Of a stretch of 64,000 nucleotides of DNA, positions 31,518 through 43,111 are shown in pieces. The DNA is from Nautilus pompilius (lineage: Eukaryota; Mollusca; Cephalopoda; Nautilida; Nautilidae): the NCBI GenBank assembly GCA_018389105.1, contig JACATO010000095.1, forward strand, positions 2,885,001-2,949,000, read 5' to 3'. The position numbers and the translations under genes are program-made. Within the stretch, counting starts at the first letter, position 1. Each line of letters starts with the position of its first letter. The notes under the pieces were generated by a model. The model saw nothing but the letters and a program-made list of their open reading frames with translations. It searched no databases and was not told the origin of the DNA.

Positions 31518-33420
31518 ATGTCGCAGGAAATGAGTCTAACATCCACTTTTGTAGGTTCGATATCGGTTCGAGGAGGTGGCGACCGGCGAGAAGAGAGATC
31601 GCTCAGCCCGACGACCCTTTTAATTATAAAAGTTCACAAAGACCCCGGCCGTACCTTCTAATCGCCGCATCGACATTAAGTCTTCGCTGGAAGAAGTTAC
31701 TCTTAGTCGGCGGCTGAGGTCTATGATTCAGAGGTCAGTTTCTTTGTAAATCCCAATTGTCTTTTTGTCTTGAATACTCCCATCATTTCTCGTCGCCAGT
31801 GAGTGGTCGCAGATTTTCGTTTTATGTCCCTAATCATGGAACCCAGAGGGCATACGGCAGTCTCTGGTGAGATATTTGGTTGTAGGAATCCGGAACGCCT
31901 CTGGATATGTCGTCGAACGGGATATGACATTCTTCGACTTTGCGTGGCAGAGGGAGTAGTCATTGTGTTTTGCGTTAGCAGTGCTTGTTTTTAATTTTCT
32001 TTCTTCCCCCCCTTTTTTTTTTGTCTGTAACAGCGCAAGAATCAATGTAATAAATACCGAGTAATAAGGGTCTGTTCCCCGCTTTCCGAAAGCAAGATTA
32101 TTATCTACTTTCAGCAGATGTCATCGCGAGACAAAGGAACGAGAGTGTCGCTGCAATCGTCGTTACTAAATAGAGCGCAAGTGCAACTTATCCCAGTAGC
32201 AGCATCACGTTCTATGCGAATTCGAAAGAGTCCCTCACAATCGCTTTTTTTAACCCTTGCAAGACGACAAGTTACGGCGAGACGCCATCAGCGGAGAAAC
32301 TTGGCAGTGCACGACGCTAAGAGCCATTCTTCGCGGCCTGGTTTCGTACTATTTGATGTGGAAAGATGGAGTTAGGGTTAATTTCGTCTGATTCCCTTCC
32401 TAGTAGCCAGAGGTAAAAGAAAAGAAAGGGGGAAAAAAAAAACAAACAAACTGGAGGGATTCGGACGGGGCCAGCGGAATACCCAGTGGTAATTATTACT
32501 GGCTGCGGGGATTGACGTGTGCTGGTTGCTGAAGAGAAAAAGAGGACAGGCGGGATGGATGGAGGCTTGGAAGAGCGGGGGGGGGCTAAGGCCAGAGTTC
32601 GAGGGGGGGAGACCATCAACAGCGACGTGAACGCTGGGCTGTTTACTAGAAAGAGACAAACAGGAATTTATTCGAGCGAAAAAAGACGAAGCGCTTTAAA
32701 GCTGCGGGGGTTGTCTCCCCTAGCGAGGCATTGATGAAAGAAATCGGATTTAAAAACGGAAGTGTATAACCCGCAGCGGTCTTTATTATAGTGGTGCCTG
32801 GAGAAAACCCTCCAACAGGCCGCAGTTTCACTCCGAGAGATTTGAGAAATGTTATCTTATTTAATTTGTGTGTGTGTGTGTGTGTGTGTTAGGAAAGTAG
32901 TAACAAATGACAGAGATTGCGGCTCCTCCGGTTCTTCCAGAGACCCAGAGCGCCCAGACCCCGCGGAGTCGGTCGGGCGTCGTTAATTCTGCTTGGGCCG
33001 TTTTGATAAAGTGAATATTTATTTTGCGCTATACTCGGCCGTTCTCCCTGTTTCCAGACAACCAGTGCCCCCCCCCCAACACACACACACACCGAGTGGG
33101 CTGGGCGATGTGACGCCGATGTACCGTTCTGAAGAATTTTACAGAAACGGGAGAATACAAACAAACTCAACTGCAGCAGTCCGAGTCCCCGATTGAACGG
33201 ATGTCGGAGAAAAGATAGGGAATTGATCCGAATTAAATAAATCCCCCTTTGTGTGTGTGTGTGTGTTTTGTTTGTTAAAGCAACAGAAGTGATGGCAAGA
33301 AGAGGCTCCCTCCCCCGTTGCCTATTATAGGGAAATTCTTCTCAAGATTCCTTGTTATCGGATGGTCTCTCCTCCTCTTAATTACAGATGTCGCATCTTT
33401 AGTAATCTTTAGTATACTTA
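31518..33420. other. No confident gene; GT repeats
   Basis: Contains GT microsatellites at about 32867-32890 and 33251-33266, C/G runs at 32580-32588 and 33069-33077, and several overlapping frames of under 110 codons without domains. Confidence 0.45.
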
Positions 33421-33850
33421 CATCATCTATGAGCTATTTTATCACAGTACAGATATTTCCCCTTATACCGTTGATATCTAATCTTTAAGAACAGATTTCA
33501 TAATACACCATATAGTTTCCATTCGGCAATACAGCTATTTTACCATATAGAAATATTCTTATTCTCGGGGTTAGATATTTTATTTCAACTGTTAGATATT
33601 TTATCGATTAGCAAAGTTTTACCATACAGCAAAAATATTTTATCTCGTATTTGATAAATAGATACTTTATTATAAAACAGTTTCAACAAATATCCAAGAT
33701 ACTTCATCTCAGGTTATAGATATTTCATGGCTTATAATTTCATCATATTGCAGAGTTTCGCCAAACAACAAAAGTATCTCGATGCATAAATATTTTATTG
33801 CATGTCATAAATATTTGACACTACAGTATATCACACGTATACAATTTAAT
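33421..33850. repeat. Ancient, very worn tandem repeat, about 20-bp period
   Basis: A core like AGATATTTTATC recurs about every 18-24 bp. Clear copies include CAGCTATTTTACCATA, TTAGATATTTTATTTCAA, TTAGATATTTTATCGATT and CAAAAATATTTTATCTCG. About sixteen to twenty units can be laid out by eye. Copies are too diverged for a recent microsatellite. I see no coding potential. Confidence 0.5.
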
Positions 33851-35305
33851 AAATTGCCATATATGTACACCCGAATTACTGAATAATTAATTTTTGTAAA
33901 TCATATTATGTTTCAAAAACTTTTAGAAATTTTCTGGAATTATTTTTTCTTGGATTCTTTGGCTTGAAGTCGCCGCTTTTTAGTGAAATTAACCCTCTCA
34001 CCTGGAACTTCTAGTCTAAACGGTTTTATCTTTCTCTTTCGTCAAAATCTACGTTTGTTATTATTATCTTTAATTAATTAGTAATTGAACCTGTTATTCG
34101 GTTTAGTTATTTTGACGATTAAAGGCTGAATGATTCGTTGGTGTGAATCTACGCCGTTTTGCAGAGATATGACTGAAAGTTTTCTTTTTTTCTCCATCTT
34201 CGCGTTCATCATCTCTCAAAATTTCTCGGTCTCTCGTTATTTTTGTAGCATCATCTTCTCCAAACAAAAAACCGCCGCGCTTTACTATTGGGCCAGGCCC
34301 GAGCTCGGCCAGCTAATCTGCGATTGGATGATTTATCGATAGTAATTACTGGTTTCCACATATTGAAGAGTTACACAAATGGAGCCATCCGATGCTCAAC
34401 AGCCATAAATCATAATTTCTTCACGCAACAGCTCTTGGGCTGTCGTGGAAGTCCAAACGACCACTTTATGCATACGGGGATCTCGCAGGACGGTAATCAA
34501 ATTATTTGGTGTATGGGAAATAATTTAAGGGCCACTACAGGCCCGTTTTACAACTAGCCATAAATTTGTTGGGCCTGGTAACGAGCCATGTTTATACACA
34601 ACGCCACAATTCGGATCCCGGTCATTGTAGGCCTGTTTGTCATCTGAGTGCTAATTGGTGAGGCGGGGCCTGAGCAATCTCTAGCTGTTGTGCCGGAGAC
34701 ATTCAACTCTTTCTTCCTAAAAAGGAGGAGGAAGATGTACAAACTTGTTGATTCCTGTGGCCGAGACACATTAATTAAATCTCGCTCCAACGGCCGCAAC
34801 TTTCCACAAGCCTGGCTTCTCATCGCTTAGCAGGAACGGACAGACATTCCGCTCGATACACGCCGCGTTTTGTAATAGCCCCACAAAACCAAAATGGCGA
34901 ATCTGTTTTGCGAGCGAGCCATTATGTTCGACAGGCTGCGATGCGAACCCCAAACAACGACTGAGCTAATGACGAACGCTATAAAATGCCGCGGAGCAGA
35001 AATTCTAGTACACGTGTTATCTGAATAAATAAAAAAAGAAGGGAACCTGCTGATTGGGTATGAAAACAAAACTTTGAACAGATCGCAGATTTTGCGTGGA
35101 TACCATAATACAAAAAAAAAACTCCATTGGAGTTTTATTTGCCCCGTGAATACCTCGAAACTTCTCTTCCTCTCCCCCCACCTAAAGAATGGGGGGGGCT
35201 CTGGATGCCGCCAAAGTGTTTGCTTAGAATCAACGCAGGATCGGAATTCCAGCAGATTTGTCTCAGGCAGGATAGGTCAAGTGGAAAGGACTCCCAACCA
35301 AACGC
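33851..35305. other. No confident gene
   Basis: AT-rich to about 34100. Frames at 34130-34557 have no domain. An imperfect inverted repeat around CTACAGGCCCGTTTTAC and GTAGGCCTGTTTGTC lies near 34533-34640. Confidence 0.4.
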
Positions 35306-35365
35306 TATGCCATTACGAGTTAATAAAAACGTACAAGCAGTCACCGCGGTGGGTTCGACTCTCGT
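35306..35365 (+). mobile_element. tRNA-like segment, possible SINE head
   Basis: GGTTCGACTCT (35352-35362) differs from the B-box consensus only at its last base. It is preceded by ATTACGAGTTAATAA, an A-box-like stretch, at about the right distance. No tail was found. Confidence 0.22.
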
Positions 35366-35572
35366 GGATTGTAAGATGGGAGTCGGGAGTGAGAATGCGA
35401 GGAATTTCTTTGAGACAGAGAGAGATGGGTGGCGACGGATTCCAAAGCAACGGGGTTTTTTTTCGTTGTTGCTGCCACAGCCACGTCGGTAACCCTTTCC
35501 TTCTCTCCGTACACACACCCCGCACCCAATTCCTCTCTCATGGGGCCTCTTCTCGCCACCGATCGCCAGGTC

Positions 35573-35824
35573 GAACCGCCGGATGTAGAACGACAGCAGA
35601 GGGTTCTCAAAGATCTTCGAGACACGATCCGGGTTATAAGCAGCCTCTCGATTGCGGATGGGGAAATGCCGTTTCCTCAGAAACTACCGCAGATCGTCGT
35701 CGAAAGCCCGACAAACCGCGGTGCAATCTTCGTTTGTGCCACAGGTTTTAGCTCTGCCCCTATCTGTCGCAGACCGAATTCTCTTCCCACGGAGGCTAAA
35801 TTTGGATCTTATCACGTCCTTTGA
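35573..35824 (+). CDS. Possible exon with helical composition (unrecognised)
   Basis: After a moderately pyrimidine-rich tract ending GATCGCCAG, the frame starting at about 35570 reads VEPPDVERQQRVLKDLRDTI, then RVISSLSIADGEMPFP and more to a stop at 35824. The ERQQRVLKDLRDTI part would form an amphipathic helix. A weak donor (ACAG|GTTTTA) lies near 35741. A 225-codon frame (35074-35751) and two minus-strand frames overlap it, so open frames are common here and the signal is weak. It lies 0.8 kb upstream of the exon-like segment at 36524 on the same strand. Confidence 0.2.
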   Translation, partial: EPPDVERQQRVLKDLRDTIRVISSLSIADGEMPFPQKLPQIVVESPTNRGAIFVCATGFSSAPICRRPNSLPTEAKFGSYHVL

Positions 35825-36334
35825 CAGTTACGATTAACTGCCCACCTGCGAGTACACAACAACGCGGTACTGGTATTCCTCCAGAGGAATAATTGCAGAC
35901 AACAGAACCCCTGCGCACCCACCTGCTGCCAGCCGAGATGTTCCGTGCCGTTCTGTACACGTTCGCAATACAAAACACAGATAGACATTACAGAAATTCT
36001 TCTCTCTCTTTTTTAACGTAGAAGCATAAGGACTTCGCTGTTTGGAGATCAAGAAAGGTGTTCCCCTCCTTTCTCCATCGCCCTCCCAACACCCGTCACA
36101 TATATCTATGACGCCACGAAATCTCGCGGTAGTTTTCGTATCAATGGCTGGGCGACAGGATGTCTACGTGTGGATAGGACGGGTCTGTCTGCTAATCGTA
36201 TTTAAAAGACATTCTGGATCATACGTTTAAATGTGTTCAATAGCAGAAGATTTGAAACAGACTTGACGAACCCTGCCCGCGTTTAAGCCAGTACCTTGTA
36301 ACAGCGAAAGAGGTTATGAGAAGACTCCGTTTCG

Positions 36335-36359
36335 CCGGAAGGATGTTACGTCACTTCCG
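36335..36359 (+). promoter_or_regulatory. ETS-CRE-ETS promoter motif
   Basis: CCGGAAG (36335-36341), TTACGTCA (36346-36353) and ACTTCCG (36353-36359) lie within 25 bp, with the CRE directly abutting the second ETS site. In animals CRE fused to an ETS site (ACGTCACTTCCG) is a typical module at the start sites of broadly expressed genes. An ATG with a purine at -3 follows at 36370. Confidence 0.4.
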
Positions 36360-36369
36360 CCCCGCCGAG

Positions 36370-36708
36370 ATGACGACCGAGAGAGTCGACTTCCTGCCGC
36401 GTGATATGAGCAAACTTTTCCCAGCGACTCCAGAGCCAACCTTGACAGAGATTCAGGATGTGTGGACGGTGCATCGGTGTTTTATGTGGTATGTTCACCG
36501 GATATTTTCACTTCTGCTGGCAGGTGTATTTGTACACGATCGACAAGACCGCGTGGAAGGCGGTACAAAATACCGATACTTCAATGGCGCAAGTCGGATT
36601 TCAGCTCGGGTCTGTGGGACTCTCAGCTCCAGATGTCGAGTCGATTATTGGCTTTTTAATGCCATGTACTGGAAAATTTCAAATAAATGTGGACTGTTTG
36701 CCGAGTGA
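36370..36708 (+). CDS. Possible ORF just after the promoter motif
   Basis: From ATG 36370 (GAGATGA) the frame reads MTTERVDFLPRDMSKLFPAT, then PEPTLTEIQDVWTV, and stays open for 112 codons to 36708. The first 45 residues look more protein-like than the rest. A GTATGT donor at 36489 could end the exon. From about 36524 another frame looks more coding (next entry), and the two cannot simply be joined because the intron between them would be 35 nt and the phase does not fit. No family recognised. Confidence 0.22.
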   Translation: MTTERVDFLPRDMSKLFPATPEPTLTEIQDVWTVHRCFMWYVHRIFSLLLAGVFVHDRQDRVEGGTKYRYFNGASRISARVCGTLSSRCRVDYWLFNAMYWKISNKCGLFAE

Positions 36709-36711
36709 AAG
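36524..36711 (+). CDS. Possible 188-nt internal exon (unrecognised)
   Basis: The exon-like segment is bounded by TTCACTTCTGCTGGCAG (acceptor, ending at 36523) and GAAAG|GTCAGT (donor at 36712). The frame reads VYLYTIDKTAWKAVQNTDTS, then MAQVGFQLGSVGLSAPDVES, then IIGFLMPCTGKFQINVDCLP and SER. It enters in phase 0 and leaves with two bases of a codon. Composition and mixed beta-strand and helix pattern are those of a real globular segment, but I cannot assign a family. An overlapping plus-strand frame competes (previous entry). This is the best internal exon candidate in the window. Confidence 0.35.
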
Positions 36712-36875
36712 GTCAGTACTCGGCCACCGGTCAGCCAAGGCCCGCCCTTAGTTGATTTCCGAGGATAATTTGCTTCGATATAATGCGCCATTTGACTCTG
36801 ATGCTACCCTTATAATCAGACCTATTTATGGTTGCCGGAATTCAGCTTTATTGGAAGCAGCAGCCTCATCACATG

Positions 36876-36876
<1 letters not shown>

Positions 36877-36928
<52 letters not shown>
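36877..36928. repeat. (ATT)n microsatellite
   Basis: About 17 ATT triplets, giving poly-isoleucine or poly-leucine frames that are not genes. Confidence 0.95.
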
Positions 36929-36929
<1 letters not shown>

Positions 36930-39313
36930 CCAAAGCATCTGCTTTGTATTTTACTTTCTAAATCATACATACATAGGTACGTACAAGCCCGCACACCTTT
37001 TGAAAAATTAACAAAGAAGCAAATAAAATCTAAAAGACGACGTATGACGTCAGTCCTTTGTCTTTAAAAGATGCCAAAATCCATGGAATGGCAGTCGCCG
37101 TCATATCGAAATAAGAATATTCATTTTTAAAAAAAAAAGAAATGTTATCTGATGAACTGTATGTAGCAGTTAAGCAATGTAACCTAATCATAAATAGTGG
37201 GATTTGACAGTTCCGTCTTCAACAGGGATTAACCCCCCCCCCCCACCTACGGGAGCTTCTCTGTTTAGCTGTGGGAGGAAACCCAAGACGATGGACTGGC
37301 GCAGAGGGACGAAAGGAAACCATACTTTGGGAGGCTTGCCAAGCTAAGGGCCATCTGCTGGCCTGGCCTTTAAATGATTAAGCGCATCAATTTCTTACTT
37401 TATACTATAAGCCGCGTATCAGTTTCAGTAGTTTTGTCTGTCATTACTTAATTAAACTTTTTAATTTTACATGCTTTTTAAAAATGTGTTTTATACTTTC
37501 TGATCTATACTTATTCTTCTGTGCACATGGATGAATTCCTCAAATGAAAATATATACACTAACAAAGAAGACGATTTATCATTGCCGTATGTTTTTTTTT
37601 AAAAAATTCGACCTAGATGCAGCCTGTCACATGAAGCTACGTTCTCTTGTTACTACACATCCTCGTAATAGCTTTTATATCGTTAGATTCTTACCCGGAT
37701 GCTGATTGGAGTTGTGTTCTTTTCTTCACCGTGTTCTCAGATACAGAGACGTAAACTAATTCTTCATGCTTTTCATCTTTAAATATCGCAGCATTTTTGC
37801 ATCATTTACTTAATATCTACAGTATATTGGGAGCCGCCTAGAAAACCAGGGATGCTTCTTCTGCAGGGCAAAAGCATATAAATTCAAACAAAAGAATTTA
37901 TGTGAAAATTCTTAAAAATATGAAGCCCTTATGTTTACCGGCTAATTGGATTAGAACAAAATTCAGTACTATTTAACAAAAAGTTCATACAACATCTAGC
38001 AACGGATGTACAGACAATATAACGTCACGTGTCATTGGAACTCGATATTAAGTCGCTGGACTTACTTCCCTTAGGCGTCAATTCAAACCGAATTATGATG
38101 ATGATTATTTTCAAAATTAAGTATAGAATTTCTAAAAAAAATGCAAACTGATCAACAAGGAAATCTTCTCGTATTTTCGCTTTCTTTGTGTGGTTTTTAA
38201 AGTAAAGAATGACGTAGAATTTTTTTTTTCGGATTTTAAGTAGCTATGGGGAAATCCAACCATCTCTCTCTCTCTCTCTCTTGGCATAGGGAATTGCAGC
38301 CAGCCGGCACCACGTGACAGCCGAGGACGATGAGGATAGAAAATATGTTTTTGGAGGAGAGAAACTTTTTAAGAATTGAAATTATGGCCACAGAGACAGA
38401 ATAACACACACACACACACACCACACACACACGAACTCAAAGCCCTCATAGTGTCCTCAGAAACTCGCACCCCACGTTGAAAAATTGAGGGAAAAGGAGT
38501 CTTTTAAAATACAGGTGAATTCAGAGACGGATCTCTGGAATAAGGGGGCAAGTTTCCACCTGTGCTTGGAAAAAGGGAACCGGTGCTTCTACCGAGAATC
38601 GGCCGAGTCACCGGACCAGAAAAGGTGTGGTTTTCTGGCTGTCTACCTTTAGTTGAGCCCCGAGCGGTGCCTTTGATCCGTCGTTACGAAAAAAAAAATT
38701 ATCCTAATTCCGAAAAAGCCTACCCCATAACTCCCGAGCTTAGCAGCTTTCGTGTCATTACTTATTCCTAAAGTCCCACACGGTAAATCTAACTAGAGAC
38801 TACATGGGATAGGAGAGAGAACAGATAGATTTCGCGGGTCTTTGCGGTTTTCATTAATTAAAAACCACAACCTCCCCATTTTTTTAAAAAAAAAACACGG
38901 ACCAGGTATAAGGGAAATGTTCGAAACGACAGGTCGCACGTGTTTCTAATTTGATGTAGAATCTCAGGCGGATAGAATCAGAAAAGACTTCATTTCTAAT
39001 TAATTTCTTTCTCCACATGTTAGCGGATCTTATCTTTGATGCCTTTCCTAATATAGTCTCTAACGTGTCGTCGTAAATCTACGTGTATTCCTTTTATCCA
39101 GCATTTAAATCAGAACCCACCATATTCTACCTCATCACCCGCGTTAACCCTTCACGGAGAAGAAACTCGGAGCGATTATGACCTACGAAAACTTGTATTC
39201 CGAAGCAAATACCCTGAAAGATCAAGCCTAGAACCGCGATATCGTGAATCCGCCTTTTCTCATTATCTTCTGTTTGTGCGGACTCTGTACCTGTTGGGAT
39301 TAGAGGAATAGCC
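36929..39313. other. No gene seen
   Basis: AT-rich DNA with a C run (37233-37244), T9A6 (37592-37606), a TC run (38263-38282), CA runs (38402-38432) and T7A10 near 38879-38895. No supported exon. Confidence 0.5.
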
Positions 39314-39735
39314 AGGCGATGTGGCTCAGTGGTGTGAGTGTGTTGGCTTCCGGACCCCTAAGGGTCCTGGGTTCAATCCCCGCTGCTGGCACTTTGTTTT
39401 GACCCTTGAGCGAGGTACTTTACCTGTGTAGGCACTCAGACAGAGGAACCGAGGGCGGGGGGAGGCTCTATAGCCATGACAGAGGCGAGTCTCCTCCTAT
39501 GACAAGGAAAAGTCAGAAGAATAAACCACTGCTGAAGACGGATGCACTGGGCCAGAGTGCGCGTGACGACGGTGCGACACATCCCACTCTAACGAAAAGA
39601 GCGATCGAAGAAGAAGGATTAAAGGAATTAGCCTGGACGACTTTGACTACCTGTGTGGCTCGGCCGGGTACTTACAGAAGGACTACGATGTGTACTTGCG
39701 TTTTATTTACTTTCACTATTCGCAAACTGTGATAA
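39314..39735 (+). mobile_element. tRNA-derived SINE with CORE-like motif
   Basis: TGGCTCAGTGG (39322-39332) is a perfect A box and GGTTCAATCCC (39370-39380) a perfect B box, 37 bp apart, inside a 70-bp tRNA-like head starting at about 39314. Just downstream TGACCCTTGAGCGAGGTACT (from about 39400) resembles the MIR/CORE motif TGACCTTGGGCAAGTCACTT of CORE-SINEs, a superfamily described from vertebrates and from octopus. The body may continue to the AATAAATAA-containing end near 39742. The element has no protein and would have depended on a partner LINE. The frame reading through it is not a gene. The right border is uncertain. Confidence 0.65.
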
Positions 39736-39742
39736 ATAAATA

Positions 39743-40540
39743 ACATCTCTGTCGATTTGTGTGTAGGGCTAAACTTTTCTGTAGTAATGTTAGTGAAGGT
39801 GATTTTCAGAAAGAAAACCGTTGAAATGAACGGCTGCTAATCGCTCAGGTGGACGAGTCATATCTCTACTCTGAATCAGGATGGTACACCTTTAATTGTG
39901 AAGGGAAATCAGACAAACGAAAGTAGATCGATTTCAAGCCGACTTGGTACATAATCGCAAAGCCGGACTGGCTGGCCTGTCGGCTTTCGTCGTTGATGAG
40001 TTCGATATTTGTGGATATCCTCTGGTATCGATCAGGTAGATCGCTCGCGTGCAGTCTGACACTTTTTTTTTTAAAAAAACCCCCCGATTCCGCCGTCTTT
40101 CTGGGAGAATTAAATTGCCTCCCGACTATCGTGTGACCACGTGAGCAAGAGTCTCGTTTCGAGTTATTTGGGCGCATTGGCTAAAAGATCCTCCTAAACC
40201 GCTACTTTTTTTCCCCCCTTCTCTTTCCGAAAATCGCCAGGGATTTCATCTCAATTGATGCCGACGCAATCCTTGGTCTTAGATTTCAACGTTGGATCTT
40301 TAACAAGCCCAGCAGAATCTCTTTTTATTTGTTCCGCCCGGTGTTCACGATACTCGAACGGGATGTCTCAGAGCCTTTAATCCTATTAAATTATCAGATG
40401 TATCGTAACAAGTATGGAGTACGGACCGCGGCGGGCAAAAGGTTAAGGACGATGGCAGAACAAACGTAGGTCGACACGTAACGTATGTAAAAAAATAACC
40501 ATTCCATCAGGATCATTATGCTGATAGAAAATCGGACGAC
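39743..40540. other. No gene seen; T10A7 tract
   Basis: T10A7 at 40063-40079 next to a C run. The left end of the Tc1 element may lie in the last 200 bp, but no inverted repeat was found. Confidence 0.45.
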
Positions 40541-40547
40541 TAATAAC

Positions 40548-41427
40548 ATGGGTAAAATAGCCAGTTCAAGTTCAACGGAACACGCTCGGATCGTGGATTT
40601 GCAACGAGGGATGAACTCTCATATTCTCAGCGGGTCGAGCGCAGTAAAAGGGCTCGTGTCCGGCCTGGAAGCCTGTACAAACAAACGGGCTGCTGCATCG
40701 ATCGATATAAAAGCAAAAGGAAAATGATGGTTGGACCGATCAAAAAATCGAGGGAGTGGCCGAAATGGGACAGTGCAAGACGTCCGAGGACATTTTGAGA
40801 GAGTTGTAGGACCTACTGATCTCCTCGAGAACTGTCCAAAGACAGCTTTGCGGTCCCGAAATGAAGTCAGGATGCTCTGGTCCGACGAATCACGGTTCCA
40901 GAGATTCGGATCAGGTGATGTGTGGCGAAGATTCGGTGAAGCATTTCATCTCGAGTGTGCCAAACCGACGGCCCAGGGCGGGAATTAATTATTTTTCACG
41001 GGGATGTTTCTCCAGAAAATAAACATACCCCAATCATCGCATCCGAAGAATAATGGATCGGTTTGTTTATTTGGACATTTCGACCATTACATTAGAACCA
41101 TATTCTGAGAACTGCTGGATTTTCAAACATGATAAAGGTCCGAAACTTTCGGAAGCTATCGTCAAGCGGTATCTCGGATCAGAGAATTCAAGTTCTAAAG
41201 TGGCCGGTTAGAACTCCTGATCTGAATCCGATAGAGAATCTGCGGAAGGACACAGACCGACCAGGCCATTGAGATGGGAAAGCTCAGAAATCTGGACAAA
41301 TTGCTTTAAATTATTCAGTCGGCCCGAGTCGATATATGCATAGACCCGGCGTATTCGCCTTGCGATGGCCATGCATAAGAGCTGTCAGGCCGTAATTGAT
41401 ATCTGCGGCCATATGATCAAATATTAA
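40548..41427 (+). mobile_element. Tc1-like DNA transposon, decayed transposase
   Basis: The start MGKIASSSSTEHARIVDLQR (ATG 40548) fits the Tc1 helix-turn-helix start. RMLWSDESRFQRFGSGD (about 40869) holds the first catalytic aspartate (codon 40884-40886). FKHDKGPKLSEAIVKRYL (about 41122) holds the second (41131-41133). WPVRTPDLNPIENL (about 41201) holds the glutamate (41234-41236). The last two are 103 nt apart, matching the D34E spacing of Tc1 with one extra base. The end SCQAVIDICGHMIKY and a TAA at 41425-41427 match the family C-terminus. The gene has lost roughly 40 codons between the N-terminal domain and the first aspartate, and it carries several stops and shifts, so it is inactive. 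Terminal inverted repeats were not found by eye. Confidence 0.82.
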
Positions 41428-41756
41428 CGCTTCCTCAATCTGTTTTAAATGTCTGGTCGGTTCTTCAACTTCTTTCGCCAGAAAATTCCGTCATAATGTA
41501 AGAATAGCGAGCGCATGCAAAATATTTATCATGCTGATGTATGCGCCATTCGAATGAACAAGAAATTGCTTTTCTGTAGTTGGTGGAATTTGTATTTTGT
41601 CCATATTTTACGTGTCGATTTATGTTCTTCCTGCCAATGTTCCTAAACCTATTTTTTCGATTATGAAATTATCTGAAAGTTAAAAATTCGAGTATCCTAA
41701 GGTCAGAAGTAATCGAGATAATGCATGCAAGGTTAATAAATCTCAGGTCTCTTCCC

Positions 41757-41809
<53 letters not shown>

Positions 41810-42470
41810 CTTTCTATTAAAACTAACATGAAAAGGGACCAAGAGTTTACGGTCTTCACGACGATTTCTATAGGCAAAGTGATCTGAATCAACAAATAAC
41901 TTAAAATGAATGAATACCTGCTTTTCTTTGTGTTGGACACCAGCATCGAAAATCTAAAGAAACTTCATATTTAAAAAAAAACGCAGCTTTCCGAGCTGAT
42001 GTCGGCTAATAGTGAAAAGGAGAAAGAAAAACAAATCCTTTACACGGAGGGGACAGACGGACGGAAATCAGGGCATCATATTTCTGTATCTCTCATACTT
42101 AATGTGACGCTAAGATCTCCGTTGTTCATCTTCTTTCTGTCCGTCATTAAAGATAAACTGAAGACGATTTTACCGTCGAGTATTACCGACTGTAGAATCC
42201 TTATAGTTCCTTCTATGAAATAGTCCAAACTAACACAATAAATCACATCCCCAAAACACACACACACACACACACACACAACACACTCTCTCTCTCTCTC
42301 TCTCTCTATAATTAAAAAAAAATATTATTCGTGTTAACTTAAATATGGACCTTAAGACAAATAATGAAAGGCTAACTATCTTCCAGCTTATAAGGAGCAG
42401 AGGGAGAAGAACTCTGTTTCTGAGCCAGGAAGTTCGATAACGGAAAATTCGCCGCTAAACCACTTTTAGC
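41428..42470. other. No gene; (ATT)n at 41757-41808 and CA/TC at 42256-42308
   Basis: The ATT block has about 17 triplets. A 74-codon frame at 41999-42223 has no domain. The CA run at 42256-42281 is followed by a TC run to 42308. Confidence 0.5.
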
Positions 42471-42765
42471 GTGACGTCACAACAGCACGCACCTGTTACG
42501 TTGGCACGCGCAAACCGGCTCTCTAATCTGAGGGCGGGAAGGGAGACGAAACTCCATTAATTTCCGACATCGACTTAGCTCCCCTTATTACGGCCTCGCG
42601 ACCCACCGACCGACCCCCCCCCACGCCAAGCCGTTGCTGGACGCAATCAGTCGCTGTAAACAAACGTCGTTGAATTAATTTTTGTCCTAAAACCCTATTT
42701 CACAGCGGTCACAGTCCTTCACGCATCACGTGGGAGGAGGAAACTACATCTATCATCACTTCCGG
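42471..42765. promoter_or_regulatory. Promoter-like cluster: CRE, E-box, ETS
   Basis: GTGACGTCAC (42471-42480, a 10-bp palindrome), CACGTG (42727-42732) and CACTTCCGG (42757-42765) lie in CpG-rich DNA. The same three motif classes cluster at 21545-21671. No exon is attached with confidence; the nearest candidate is the minus-strand exon at 43112-43200. Confidence 0.25.
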
Positions 42766-43111
42766 GGTGGCGACTCAATTATTCTCCCAGAGGCGATCAC
42801 TAAAGCAGAATCTAATAATTAATGACAGTCTTGTTGTAAAACTTTCGGGAAAACAAAACCAAGAAATTCTTCTTAAAACCGCAGCCCTTTCTGGGGGGGG
42901 ATAGGTGGTTAGCGGAAATGCGCACCTGTTCCTGGCATCGCTTACCTGGATTGATACCGCTTTGATGCCAATTAGCTCTCATTATCCAGTGTCAAGCATT
43001 TTTATTGCTGTCTGTCAGCCTAACTTCCTCGTTGTAAAAAAACACAAACATACAAAAACAAAGCAGATTTCGAGAAGGTTATAAGTTTTTTTAAAAAAAA
43101 AAGCTACTTAC

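Noticed and set aside
35074-35751. 225-codon plus-strand frame
   Set aside because: Starts in AT-rich sequence, has no recognisable domain, and overlaps several other open frames on both strands, as expected where stop codons are scarce.
42950-43000. Minus-strand CCAG|GTAAGC donor as a second exon of the 43112-43200 gene
   Set aside because: The site lies near 42952. All three frames contain stops before it if joined to any plausible acceptor, so no linked exon can be proposed.
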